Below, piece after piece: positions 1 through 5,324 of a DNA stretch of 7,234 nt. How positions within the stretch are numbered: the stretch's first letter is position 1; the number at the start of each line of letters is the position of its first letter. This stretch comes from an uncultured Aliterella sp. (GTDB lineage: Bacteria; Cyanobacteriota; Cyanobacteriia; Cyanobacteriales; Chroococcidiopsidaceae). A program made the translations under genes and the position numbers. The notes under the pieces were generated by a model. It was not told the origin of the DNA, ran no database searches, and saw only the letters and a list, made by a program, of their open reading frames with translations. The stretch is from assembly GCA_905479905.1 (NCBI GenBank), contig CAJQOK010000275.1, positions 1-7,234 on the forward strand, given 5' to 3'.

Positions 1-176
1 GCATCAAAGGCACGGGATGTCTAAAAGACTGCAAAGCCGGCCCTAATATAGTAATGATGCCTGACAAAAAGCGTTATACCAGAGTTGAAGCTACCCAAAT
101 TCCGGCGCTAATTGACAAGCATTTTAATAAAAAAGAATCAATTAGTAACCTAAATAGTCGAGCATTGTTTAGTTAA
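1..176 (+). CDS. Thioredoxin-fold (2Fe-2S) ferredoxin, C-terminal part (5' end outside window)
   Basis: This frame is open from the window edge (first full codon at 3) to TAA at 174-176 and encodes the last 57 residues of a protein. It begins IKGTGCLKDCKAGPN and continues with a VMMPDKKRYTRV stretch. The Cx3C pair (residues 6 and 10 of the visible part) followed by KAGPN and a MPD...Y.RV strand is the hallmark of the second half of thioredoxin-like [2Fe-2S] ferredoxins, in which this pair gives the last two of four cluster ligands. The first two cysteines would lie upstream and cannot be checked. Such proteins are soluble one-electron carriers; the partner cannot be told from here. The last ~16 residues, after DKHF, are polar and look like a lineage-specific tail. 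The gene converges on the VOC gene. Confidence 0.85.
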   Translation, partial: IKGTGCLKDCKAGPNIVMMPDKKRYTRVEATQIPALIDKHFNKKESISNLNSRALFS

Positions 177-201
177 AACCTAATACTTAGCTTTGAATTG
201 G

Positions 202-262
202 AGAGCATCTTGGCAATTTATTAGCAAGAAAAGCTCTAGAAATTGCTACCTTGGGGCAATTT
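202..262. terminator. Two hairpins in the convergent gap between the ferredoxin and VOC genes
   Basis: The 84-bp gap between two converging genes holds two inverted repeats. AGAGC (202-206) pairs with GCTCT (233-237), and inside it TCTTG (208-212) pairs with CAAGA (225-229). Next to it, AAATTGC (240-246) pairs with GCAATTT (256-262) and overlaps the VOC stop codon. Neither is followed by a clean run of T on either strand, so use as transcription terminators is inferred from position between two gene ends rather than from a textbook structure. Confidence 0.35.
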
Positions 263-656
263 ACACCATTGGTTGAAATAACCCAATCAAATTATCATCA
301 GGATCGCGTAAGTAAACGGTTTTGAGGGCGTAGTAAGGGTTGTTTAATGGATCGGTGACAAAATGAACTCCCTTAGTTTTTAGCTGATGATACGCTTCAT
401 CTACATTATTCACAGTGAAGACTAAGGCGACTTTATCTTGACATTCTACAGTCATGGGAGGGCGATTACTTCCGATGATTTCTGCCATTTCTTGTCGTCG
501 AAATAGCGATAGTTTCATCCCTGAGATGCTGAATTCAGCATAACCATCTTCTAAGGCTTCCATAACTACGGTAAATTCCAGCACATCGCGGTAAAATTCA
601 AAGCAAGCTTTTAAGTCATTTACCAATAGCCGCGTGTAGGAAGTTTTGATATCCAT
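261..656 (-). CDS. VOC-superfamily protein (glyoxalase/bleomycin-resistance fold), metal ligands apparently lost
   Basis: A 131-aa single-domain VOC protein. Strand 1 reads YTRLLVNDLKACFEFYRDVLEF, and the closing strand has LRDPDDNLIGLFQ, both standard VOC landmarks. The positions that carry metal ligands in glyoxalase-type members hold Tyr7 (usually His), Ala77 (usually His) and Gly125 (usually Glu, in DPDxNxIEL), by my by-eye alignment. A metal-dependent glyoxalase or FosA-type enzyme is therefore unlikely; a ligand-binding or sequestering role like that of bleomycin-resistance proteins is possible. The frame is also open from a TTG at 668, but I prefer the ATG at 656 because GGAG lies 6 nt upstream of it. 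It follows the MFS gene by 24 bp on the same strand, so the two are probably co-transcribed, which suggests a shared drug or toxic-metabolite theme. The substrate is unknown. Confidence 0.88.
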   Translation of the reverse strand: MDIKTSYTRLLVNDLKACFEFYRDVLEFTVVMEALEDGYAEFSISGMKLSLFRRQEMAEIIGSNRPPMTVECQDKVALVFTVNNVDEAYHQLKTKGVHFVTDPLNNPYYALKTVYLRDPDDNLIGLFQPMV

Positions 657-662
657 AAAATG

Positions 663-666
663 CTCC
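663..666 (-). promoter_or_regulatory. Shine-Dalgarno GGAG that fixes the VOC start
   Basis: On the minus strand the sequence reads TTGGAGCATTTTATG. GGAG sits 6 nt before the ATG at 656. The alternative TTG start at 668 overlaps this GGAG, so using it would place the ribosome on a poor site. The motif therefore supports the shorter protein. Confidence 0.6.
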
Positions 667-680
667 AATGATTTCTGGCG

Positions 681-1871
681 TTACAAACAAGTGCAGTATC
701 TAAATACAACTAAGGTAGCCAAAGCAAAAGCTACCCCTGCATAGAATACGCTATTAATTCCACCGATACCATAGGCTAAACCCATCAATAAGGGGCCTAT
801 AGTTTGCCCCAAGCCATAAAATGTACCGTTTACTGATATAACTGTCGCTAAGTATTCTTTGGGAGCTAAAGTAGCTAAAAGCGTTTGAATGCTGGGAAAA
901 CCCATCCCTAGACCAATCCCAAAAATTGTTGTAGGAATTAATAGCAGCCACAAAGAGGATATAAAAGGCACGATCGCTAAAGCTACAGCATAAAACACAA
1001 AAGAGGCTCTAATTAAAGTAGTTTCAGAATAGCGCCTAGCTAAATTGCCTAGTTGGGAAGCCGTAAAAGCGATCGCTACAGAAACACTAGACAAAAACAA
1101 TCCAATTGTAAAAGGTTCTGCGCCAAACTTGTCAGCAATTAAACTCGGCAAATAAGTCACGTAAGCGCCGTATAGCAATACAAAATTAGCTGCACTAGCA
1201 ATAAATAGCCCGAATAGCTGCCGATTTTTGAGCGTTATCAGCGCATTACTCAAATAGGCTTTGAGATTTCTTTGTCCTTTAGGTTCGGGGTTTTTGAGTC
1301 CAAATAGTACCAATAATCCTACCGGAATAGCAATTATAGGCAACATAAAAGGAAAATACCACCCCATAGTTGCTAAAGCGCCGCCAATAGTCGGATAAAG
1401 TGCTGTACCGATGCTGCTAACACTAGCGTTGTAACCCATAGCCGTAACGCGCTTGTCACCAGAGTACAAGTCACCAATTAAAGTAACGCTTAGAGAAAGT
1501 AAAGGTGCTGCGCCAACGCCTTGGAAGAAACGCAAGCCAAGCAAAAGGTTAAAATCGCGGACAAAGGCGCAGGAAAACCCAGCAATACCAAATAATATTA
1601 GAGCAGGGACGAGGATTTTTTTTCTACCAATGCGATCGGCAAAAACGCCGATAATTGGGCCGAGTATTAAAGTAGGTAAGGTAAAAACTGTAATTAATAA
1701 ACCAATGTTTTCTACAGGAATATCTAATGCTGCTCTTAAACTAGGAAAACTTGGGGTAACGCTGGCGACTCCAAGAATGGCAATTAGAGAAACTGCGAAA
1801 ATAATTAAGAGGTTTGGATCTTGAAATAAATTTTGCTTTGCTCTATGTTTGTCAGTTTCTATTGGTTTCAC
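681..1871 (-). CDS. MFS transporter, DHA1 drug-efflux type, 12 membrane helices
   Basis: A 396-aa inner-membrane secondary transporter, probably a proton-driven exporter. A ~20-residue cytoplasmic N-terminus precedes helix 1 (residues ~21-40). Loop 2-3 carries MFS motif A, G75VFADRIGRKK85, with the conserved Asp79, Arg80 and Gly82. Helix 4 has R114FFQGVGAAP, matching motif B. Helix 5 has GTALYPTIGG (155-164), resembling antiporter motif C, which is typical of exporters. A charged central loop (~192-216) separates two six-helix halves, and QTIGP (356-360) marks helix 11. Helix 12 runs almost to the end (VVFRYCTCL), so the C-terminal tail is very short. The start is GTG at 1871: a TGA lies in frame four codons upstream and the next internal Met is residue 145. 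Shine-Dalgarno pairing is weak (AAAGAA). The VOC gene follows closely, which supports a resistance or efflux operon. The cargo cannot be predicted. Confidence 0.9.
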   Translation of the reverse strand: MKPIETDKHRAKQNLFQDPNLLIIFAVSLIAILGVASVTPSFPSLRAALDIPVENIGLLITVFTLPTLILGPIIGVFADRIGRKKILVPALILFGIAGFSCAFVRDFNLLLGLRFFQGVGAAPLLSLSVTLIGDLYSGDKRVTAMGYNASVSSIGTALYPTIGGALATMGWYFPFMLPIIAIPVGLLVLFGLKNPEPKGQRNLKAYLSNALITLKNRQLFGLFIASAANFVLLYGAYVTYLPSLIADKFGAEPFTIGLFLSSVSVAIAFTASQLGNLARRYSETTLIRASFVFYAVALAIVPFISSLWLLLIPTTIFGIGLGMGFPSIQTLLATLAPKEYLATVISVNGTFYGLGQTIGPLLMGLAYGIGGINSVFYAGVAFALATLVVFRYCTCL

Positions 1872-1991
1872 AGGGTTCTTTCAATTGCGAGCATTGCTTC
1901 TATATTAATGCGTTGAGTAAATAGAGGAGCAATTAGTCTCTGCGGGGATTTCCTAAATACAATTGACAAGATGCGCGATCGCAATATATCA

Positions 1992-2029
1992 AAGCTGGGA
2001 ACAGAGTAAAATTCACTGTGTCCCAGCTT
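1992..2029 (-). terminator. Hairpin terminator after the acidic-protein gene
   Basis: AAGCTGGGA (1992-2000) pairs perfectly with TCCCAGCTT (2021-2029). After a one-base bulge, ACAG (2001-2004) pairs with CTGT (2016-2019), leaving an 11-nt loop. The structure begins 5 nt beyond the TAA of the minus-strand gene at 2035. On that strand only a short TTTGATATATT follows, so the T tract is weak, but position and stem strength make termination likely. Confidence 0.6.
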
Positions 2030-2034
2030 GAGAG

Positions 2035-2349
2035 TTAAATCTTAGGTTCTTCGCCTTCAATATACATAGGTGGTTCAATGGCAAAGTTGTTTAGCAAACC
2101 AGCCTCATCAATTAAATAACCGTCAGTAGTTGTAAAACCTTCTCCTTCAACTTCTTCTTCGTGTTCAAAAGCTTCTAGTTGCTTTTCGCTGAGTTCTGTC
2201 GGAGCATTAGAAGGAATGATGGCATCGGGGGCATTGACGGCGGTTGTTTGCGCTGTCTGGACTCCATAATGATTGTCTCCGGGCGCACCTCTACCGGGTT
2301 CGGCTTCGGTTGGATCTTCTGGCAATACTTGATTTGGTTCGTTACTCAT
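2035..2349 (-). CDS. Acidic 104-aa protein of unknown function with NNFAIEPPMY motif
   Basis: I do not assign a function. The protein has about 22 Asp/Glu against 3 Lys/Arg and no membrane segment or signal peptide. The N-terminal half (1-52) is rich in Pro, Ala, Thr, Asn and Glu and looks disordered (VLPEDPTEAEPGRGAPGDN, then Ala/Thr-rich). A short charged, possibly helical stretch follows (LSEKQLEAFEHEEEVEGEG, 53-71). The C-terminus is the most structured-looking part, GLLNNFAIEPPMYIEGEEP (84-102). That motif resembles what I recall of the start of small cyanobacterial Ssl1498-type light-harvesting-like proteins, but the membrane helix of that family is absent here. The ATG at 2349 has no strong Shine-Dalgarno. 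Composition and a hairpin right after the stop support a real, separately terminated gene. It is probably cyanobacteria-specific. Confidence 0.75.
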   Translation of the reverse strand: MSNEPNQVLPEDPTEAEPGRGAPGDNHYGVQTAQTTAVNAPDAIIPSNAPTELSEKQLEAFEHEEEVEGEGFTTTDGYLIDEAGLLNNFAIEPPMYIEGEEPKI

Positions 2350-2494
2350 ATTCTCTGACCTTGCTTTTGCTGTTTTAGAAAATGCCGATTGTATAGCTTT
2401 TTGGCAATGGGTATTGATTAAAAAATATCTCAGTTTTGATTTAGTTTGTCTCCTTCGTGGGGCTTAAATTGTGTAAAGTTTGAGACAGATATTT

Positions 2495-2578
2495 GGTAAT
2501 GGGTAATGGGTAATTGGTAATTGGTAATGGGTAATTGGGAAGGGGGAATTGGTAATGGGTAATTGGGAAGGGGGAATT
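2495..2578. repeat. STRR-type tandem repeat, 12 heptamers (GGTAATT/GGTAATG/GGGAAGG/GGGAATT)
   Basis: The stretch divides exactly into twelve 7-mers with no slip in phase. In order they are GGTAATG twice, GGTAATT twice, GGTAATG, GGTAATT, GGGAAGG, GGGAATT, then GGTAATG, GGTAATT, GGGAAGG, GGGAATT again. The last eight units are two identical 28-bp blocks (2523-2550 and 2551-2578), showing a recent tandem duplication of a four-heptamer block. Heptameric short tandemly repeated repetitive sequences are known from cyanobacterial intergenic DNA. This array occupies the 274-bp gap between the SDR gene (stop at 2624) and the acidic-protein gene (start at 2349). I see no gene in that gap. An open frame across it on the minus strand reads only the repeat. 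Confidence 0.9.
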
Positions 2579-2623
2579 ATATTTAAGTTCAGCAATGTTA
2601 GATATTGTGGAAATTGCCTTAAT

Positions 2624-3631
2624 TTAACTATCTTTTCCACCAAACAGCGCACCCAAGCCCAAAGCCGCAGCTAGAGCCACTGCACCCCATTTAATAGGTG
2701 GATTCATATCTAGCCAATCGGTAAAAGTTGGAATAGTTAAGTTACCAAAATCACCTTCTACAGTGTCATAACCTGCGATTGGTTCAAAGACATTATCGGG
2801 CGCATCTTCAGACTTTTGCTCGTTTGTCCGTTGTCCGGCAAAACCAATTAGTAGCAATATATTATCTACAAGCACTGGCGAAATACGCTGCATGATATCT
2901 AAAACTCTCCCTACATCCCCCACAATAAAATCGCGGGTAGGATGTTCTGCAACATACAAAATTGCCTCAGCAACTATACTCGGCTGATAGTAAGGCGGTA
3001 CTCCGGTTGGTTTGACACCTAGCTTAGTACGAACTTTGTTGTAAAAAGGCGTATTGATCACCGAAGGCAAGATATTTGTAACGCTGATTTGCCAGCCTTC
3101 GTGTTGCAATTCTACCCGTAAAGAATCTAGCATACCTTCAACACCGTGCTTAGAAGCAGAGTAGGGGCTTTGCAGAGGAATCGATCGCCTAGCTTCTACC
3201 GACGATATATGAATTAGCGCCCCGCGCCCTTCTTTTTTGAGGTGCGGTAAGGCTGCCATTGCGCCGTATGCTTGCCCAGTAAGGTTGACATCGATTACCC
3301 GTTTAAATTCTTCGGGGGTGATTTGGTCAAAGGGTGCAAGGACTCCTGTAGCGGCAGAATGTACCCATGTATCTAGCCTTCCGTAGACTTCTACAGCTTT
3401 ATCTGCGATCGCTTTTACTTGGTCAAATTCGCTGACATCCGCTACTATGGCGATCGCATCGCCACCAAAAAGTTTAATTTCACTGACCAAACTTTCTAAC
3501 CCCGACTGACTACGGGCAGCAACTACTACTTTTGCTCCTTTTTTGGCAAATTGCAAAGCTGTCTCTCTCCCAATACCGCTAGAAGCTCCAACTATAGCGA
3601 CTACTTGTTGGCTGATCGGCTTTAATTGCAT
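2624..3631 (-). CDS. SDR-family oxidoreductase with extended, hydrophobic C-terminus
   Basis: A 335-aa short-chain dehydrogenase/reductase, about 85 residues longer than a classical SDR. The Rossmann nucleotide motif is GASSGIG (15-21). An Arg after strand 2 (VVVAARS, Arg40) favours NADP(H). Asn116 sits in IDVNLTG, catalytic Ser in HISSVEA (143/144), and Tyr157 and Lys161 in YSASK, so the active-site tetrad is complete. Where most SDRs have NNAG this one has HSAAT (91-95). The extension contains GQRTNEQ...DNVFEPIAG (266-287), a pattern I recall from a widespread long-SDR subgroup, and ends with a hydrophobic Ala/Gly/Leu helix (~315-331, WGAVALAAALGLGALFGG) that could anchor it to a membrane. 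The ATG at 3631 is well supported: AGGAG (minus strand, 3640-3644) lies 8 nt upstream. The leader beyond that is very AT-rich. The substrate is unknown. Confidence 0.9.
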   Translation of the reverse strand: MQLKPISQQVVAIVGASSGIGRETALQFAKKGAKVVVAARSQSGLESLVSEIKLFGGDAIAIVADVSEFDQVKAIADKAVEVYGRLDTWVHSAATGVLAPFDQITPEEFKRVIDVNLTGQAYGAMAALPHLKKEGRGALIHISSVEARRSIPLQSPYSASKHGVEGMLDSLRVELQHEGWQISVTNILPSVINTPFYNKVRTKLGVKPTGVPPYYQPSIVAEAILYVAEHPTRDFIVGDVGRVLDIMQRISPVLVDNILLLIGFAGQRTNEQKSEDAPDNVFEPIAGYDTVEGDFGNLTIPTFTDWLDMNPPIKWGAVALAAALGLGALFGGKDS

Positions 3632-3699
3632 TAGTGATACTCCTAAAAATTATGTTTATAAATATGAACTTTTATTAAATATTTAAATCAATTTTTCAC

Positions 3700-3789
3700 T
3701 TAATTACATCCGCCGCAGGGTTGACGAATTGGTTGAGTGTCTAGTTCTGAGTAGTTGCAGCATTTGGGGCAAAAGTAAATTTTTCTCAT
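3700..3789 (-). CDS. Candidate 29-aa four-cysteine zinc-ribbon mini-protein
   Basis: ATG at 3789 to TAA at 3700-3702 encodes 29 residues. It opens MRKIYFCPKCCNYSELD and ends with RQPCGGCN. Two CxxC knuckles, C7-PK-C10 and C25-GG-C28, separated by 14 residues, are the spacing of a minimal zinc ribbon; an aromatic pair precedes the first knuckle. The two-knuckle layout is the main reason to take so short a frame seriously. Against it, there is no obvious Shine-Dalgarno, and an in-frame TGA at 3799-3801 limits any upstream extension to two possible TTG/CTG codons. It lies 68 bp upstream of the long SDR gene on the same strand and could share its transcript. Function is unknown; a small metal-binding or nucleic-acid-binding role is only a guess. 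It may also be a remnant of a larger zinc-ribbon protein. Confidence 0.45.
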   Translation of the reverse strand: MRKIYFCPKCCNYSELDTQPIRQPCGGCN

Positions 3790-3880
3790 CAGCAAATGTC
3801 AATAAATGTAATTTGTAGCGGTCAAGATGGGGCTTGTAGAGTGACGATAAGAGAAACTTGCCCCTTAAAGTAAAAAGCTG

Positions 3881-4237
3881 ATGTTTGAATTGACTAATTT
3901 AGCTGAACTATCGCGATCGCATTGCGTTTCTCTTTGTGCCTTTTTGGTTCCAGTTAACTTAACTGCGACTTGTCTAACGATGGGATTAGCAGTGCTGCGT
4001 CGTTCAAAAATTAGAGTATGGCAGTCAGCAGGAGTTGCAGGAATTTTTGCTGTAGTGCTACTGTGGCACGTTTATACATGGTTTGAGGCGGGAGTTGTGA
4101 TGATTCCGACTTATGTGCTGCTATGGCTGTCTAGCAGTTGTTTGATGAGTAATATCGGTGCGGTTATCTACAGTTACAGTCGCGTTAATAGATTATCGGT
4201 TATCAAAGAAAGATTAATTAATAGCTTGATGTTTTAG
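3881..4237 (+). CDS. Small membrane protein of unknown function, three predicted helices
   Basis: A 118-aa protein I do not recognise. By eye it has three hydrophobic segments: ~16-39 (a Cys/Leu/Thr-rich helix ending at LRRSK), ~48-68 (GVAGIFAVVLLWHVYTWF) and ~71-97 (VVMIPTYVLLWLSSSCLM...). The basic loop RRSKIR (40-45) and the basic C-terminus (RVNRLSVIKERL) suggest, by the positive-inside rule, that both face the cytoplasm, though three helices in a row between them make the topology uncertain. No catalytic motif is visible. The ATG at 3881 has no strong Shine-Dalgarno; AAAG lies about 10 nt upstream. A HIP1 site sits near the start of the frame (3913-3920). It is a lone gene on this strand, divergent from the mini-protein and SDR and convergent with the AraC gene, with an 11-bp gap. 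Composition supports a real gene, but no role can be inferred. Confidence 0.7.
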   Translation: MFELTNLAELSRSHCVSLCAFLVPVNLTATCLTMGLAVLRRSKIRVWQSAGVAGIFAVVLLWHVYTWFEAGVVMIPTYVLLWLSSSCLMSNIGAVIYSYSRVNRLSVIKERLINSLMF

Positions 4238-4254
4238 CATAGACAACACTATGC
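4237..4254. other. Inverted repeat joining two convergent stop codons
   Basis: GCATAG (4237-4242) and CTATGC (4249-4254) are perfect inverted repeats with a 6-nt loop. The left arm includes the last base of the plus-strand TAG stop, and the right arm holds the TAG stop of the AraC gene. The stem is only 6 bp and no T tract follows on either strand, so a terminator role is possible but weak. Confidence 0.35.
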
Positions 4255-5172
4255 AGTACGCAAGCGTTCAATATCTCTAATCGGCGGCGCTCCAAACATT
4301 CGGGAATATTCGCGGCTAAACTGGGAAGGGCTTTCGTAACCAACTTGATAAGCCGCCTTTGTTGCATCGGAGTTTTCACTAAGCATCAACCGACGGGCGG
4401 TTAGAAGTCTTAATTGCTTTTGATATTGAAGCGGACTCATAGATGTCACTGCTTTAAAATGGTGATGAAAAGAGGAAGAAGACATATTCACTTGTTCGGC
4501 AAGAGTCTCAACCCGCATCGGCTTTGTAAAATCAGTTTTGAGCAATTGTATAGCTTCGGCGATGCGCTGCATATTGCTACCAGATGTCGCAATCTGACGG
4601 ACAGCTTCGTTTTGTTCGCCGATTAGCAGGCGATAATAAATTTCGCGGATAATCATCGGGGCGAGAATAGAAATATCTTGCGGTGTATCCAAAAGCTTTG
4701 TCAATCTAAGCGCACAATCGATTAATAAAGCATCGGCATTGCTGACAAATAAGCCTCTGACAGAGTTTTCCGTCTTACTCGCGTTTGAACTGGTTTGATG
4801 GGCGATAATGTCACAGAGTTGGCGCAAGTCTAAATTCAGCTTGAATCCCAAATAAGGCTGCTCTGGGGTAGCTTCTACAGTAAATCCCTTTAAAGGTAAA
4901 TCAACAGAAACAACAAGATATTGAGCCGCGCCATAACGATAGGTTTCATCACCCAGCAGTGCTTCTTTTTTACCTTGAATGATGATACCGAGGAAAGGTT
5001 CGCAGACATCTTGTAGAGGAATAGAAGCAAAGGATTCTCGTGCAAATTCCAGATTTTCTATACCTGTTTGATAAAGACCGTTGCCTTTGCCGTCGGTGTG
5101 CCGAGTTACCAGTGCCGCCAATTCTTCACACTTATTATTGATTGCCGGGCGATCGCGCAAGTCCACTACCAT
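4249..5172 (-). CDS. AraC-family transcriptional regulator with AraC_N sensor domain
   Basis: A 307-aa cytoplasmic DNA-binding regulator. Residues ~30-190 match the AraC-type N-terminal domain (Pfam AraC_N): EPFLGIIIQGKKEALLGDETYRYGAAQYLVVSVDLP is its typical cupin-like signature. The C-terminal ~100 residues are the double helix-turn-helix. The first HTH is LAEQVNMSSSSFHHHFKAVT (224-243). The linker is MSPLQYQKQLRLLTARRLM. The second HTH region is AAYQVGYESPSQFSREYSRMFG (273-294), with the conserved GYESPSQFSREY. The architecture is that of E. coli YqhC, which activates aldehyde reductase genes; that is a family parallel, not proof of the same ligand. The gene is divergent from two SDR genes across 152 bp, so it very probably controls them and perhaps itself. 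The ATG at 5172 has an AGGT about 8 nt upstream. No key part is missing. Confidence 0.92.
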   Translation of the reverse strand: MVVDLRDRPAINNKCEELAALVTRHTDGKGNGLYQTGIENLEFARESFASIPLQDVCEPFLGIIIQGKKEALLGDETYRYGAAQYLVVSVDLPLKGFTVEATPEQPYLGFKLNLDLRQLCDIIAHQTSSNASKTENSVRGLFVSNADALLIDCALRLTKLLDTPQDISILAPMIIREIYYRLLIGEQNEAVRQIATSGSNMQRIAEAIQLLKTDFTKPMRVETLAEQVNMSSSSFHHHFKAVTSMSPLQYQKQLRLLTARRLMLSENSDATKAAYQVGYESPSQFSREYSRMFGAPPIRDIERLRTA

Positions 5173-5324
5173 AAACTTACCTATTTTCTTGTAAGCATCG
5201 TAACGCAGCTTTATCTATTCATAGAATCTCCTTTTGGAGGATTAGGCAATAATCAGCGAGGTCTGTGTATTTAAAACCCCAGTATCTACTCTTACTATGA
5301 ACCTATCCAAATCAAACATTAGTA
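5173..5324. promoter_or_regulatory. Shared divergent control region between the AraC and SDR genes
   Basis: This 152-bp spacer must hold both promoters. Visible dyads are CTTAC (5176-5180) with GTAAG (5191-5195), CTAT (5215-5218) with ATAG (5221-5224), and CTCC (5228-5231) with GGAG (5236-5239) around TTTT; the last extends to AATCTCC/GGAGGATT with one bulged base (5225-5243). Any could be an operator for the AraC protein; AraC-type sites are often direct rather than inverted repeats, so this is uncertain. No long direct repeat was found by eye. Confidence 0.5.
5270..5298 (+). promoter_or_regulatory. Weak sigma-70-type promoter candidate for the SDR pair
   Basis: TTTAAA (5270-5275) and TACTAT (5293-5298) each match 4 of 6 consensus bases and are 17 bp apart. 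Transcription would begin near 5305, about 20 nt before the ATG. The poor match would fit an activator-dependent promoter, but such pairs also arise by chance in AT-rich DNA. Confidence 0.3.

Noticed and set aside
681..700. Possible truncation or frameshift at the short MFS C-terminus (RYCTCL)
   Set aside because: Helix 12 is complete and the VOC ribosome site follows directly, so the gene appears whole; no downstream frame continues the transporter.
1453..1824. 123-aa plus-strand open frame rich in Lys, Pro and Arg
   Set aside because: It lies wholly inside the MFS gene on the opposite strand. Its basic, low-complexity composition is what an antisense reading of a hydrophobic membrane protein gives, and it has no recognisable domain.
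2495..2578. Heptamer array considered as a CRISPR array
   Set aside because: The units are contiguous 7-mers with no spacers, and no cas gene is nearby.
2464..2652. 62-aa minus-strand frame with repeated PITH/LPIT units
   Set aside because: The repeating peptide is just the translation of the heptamer array, and the frame begins inside the SDR coding region.
3829..3864. GGGGC (3829-3833) and GCCCC (3860-3864) as a leader hairpin before the membrane-protein gene
   Set aside because: The stem is only 5 bp with a 26-nt loop and no supporting inner pairs; it could easily be chance.
4414..5274. Two plus-strand frames (4414-4626 and 5068-5274) over the AraC gene
   Set aside because: The first is fully antisense to the DNA-binding domain. 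The second runs from the AraC start into the control region. Neither has a ribosome site or a domain signal.
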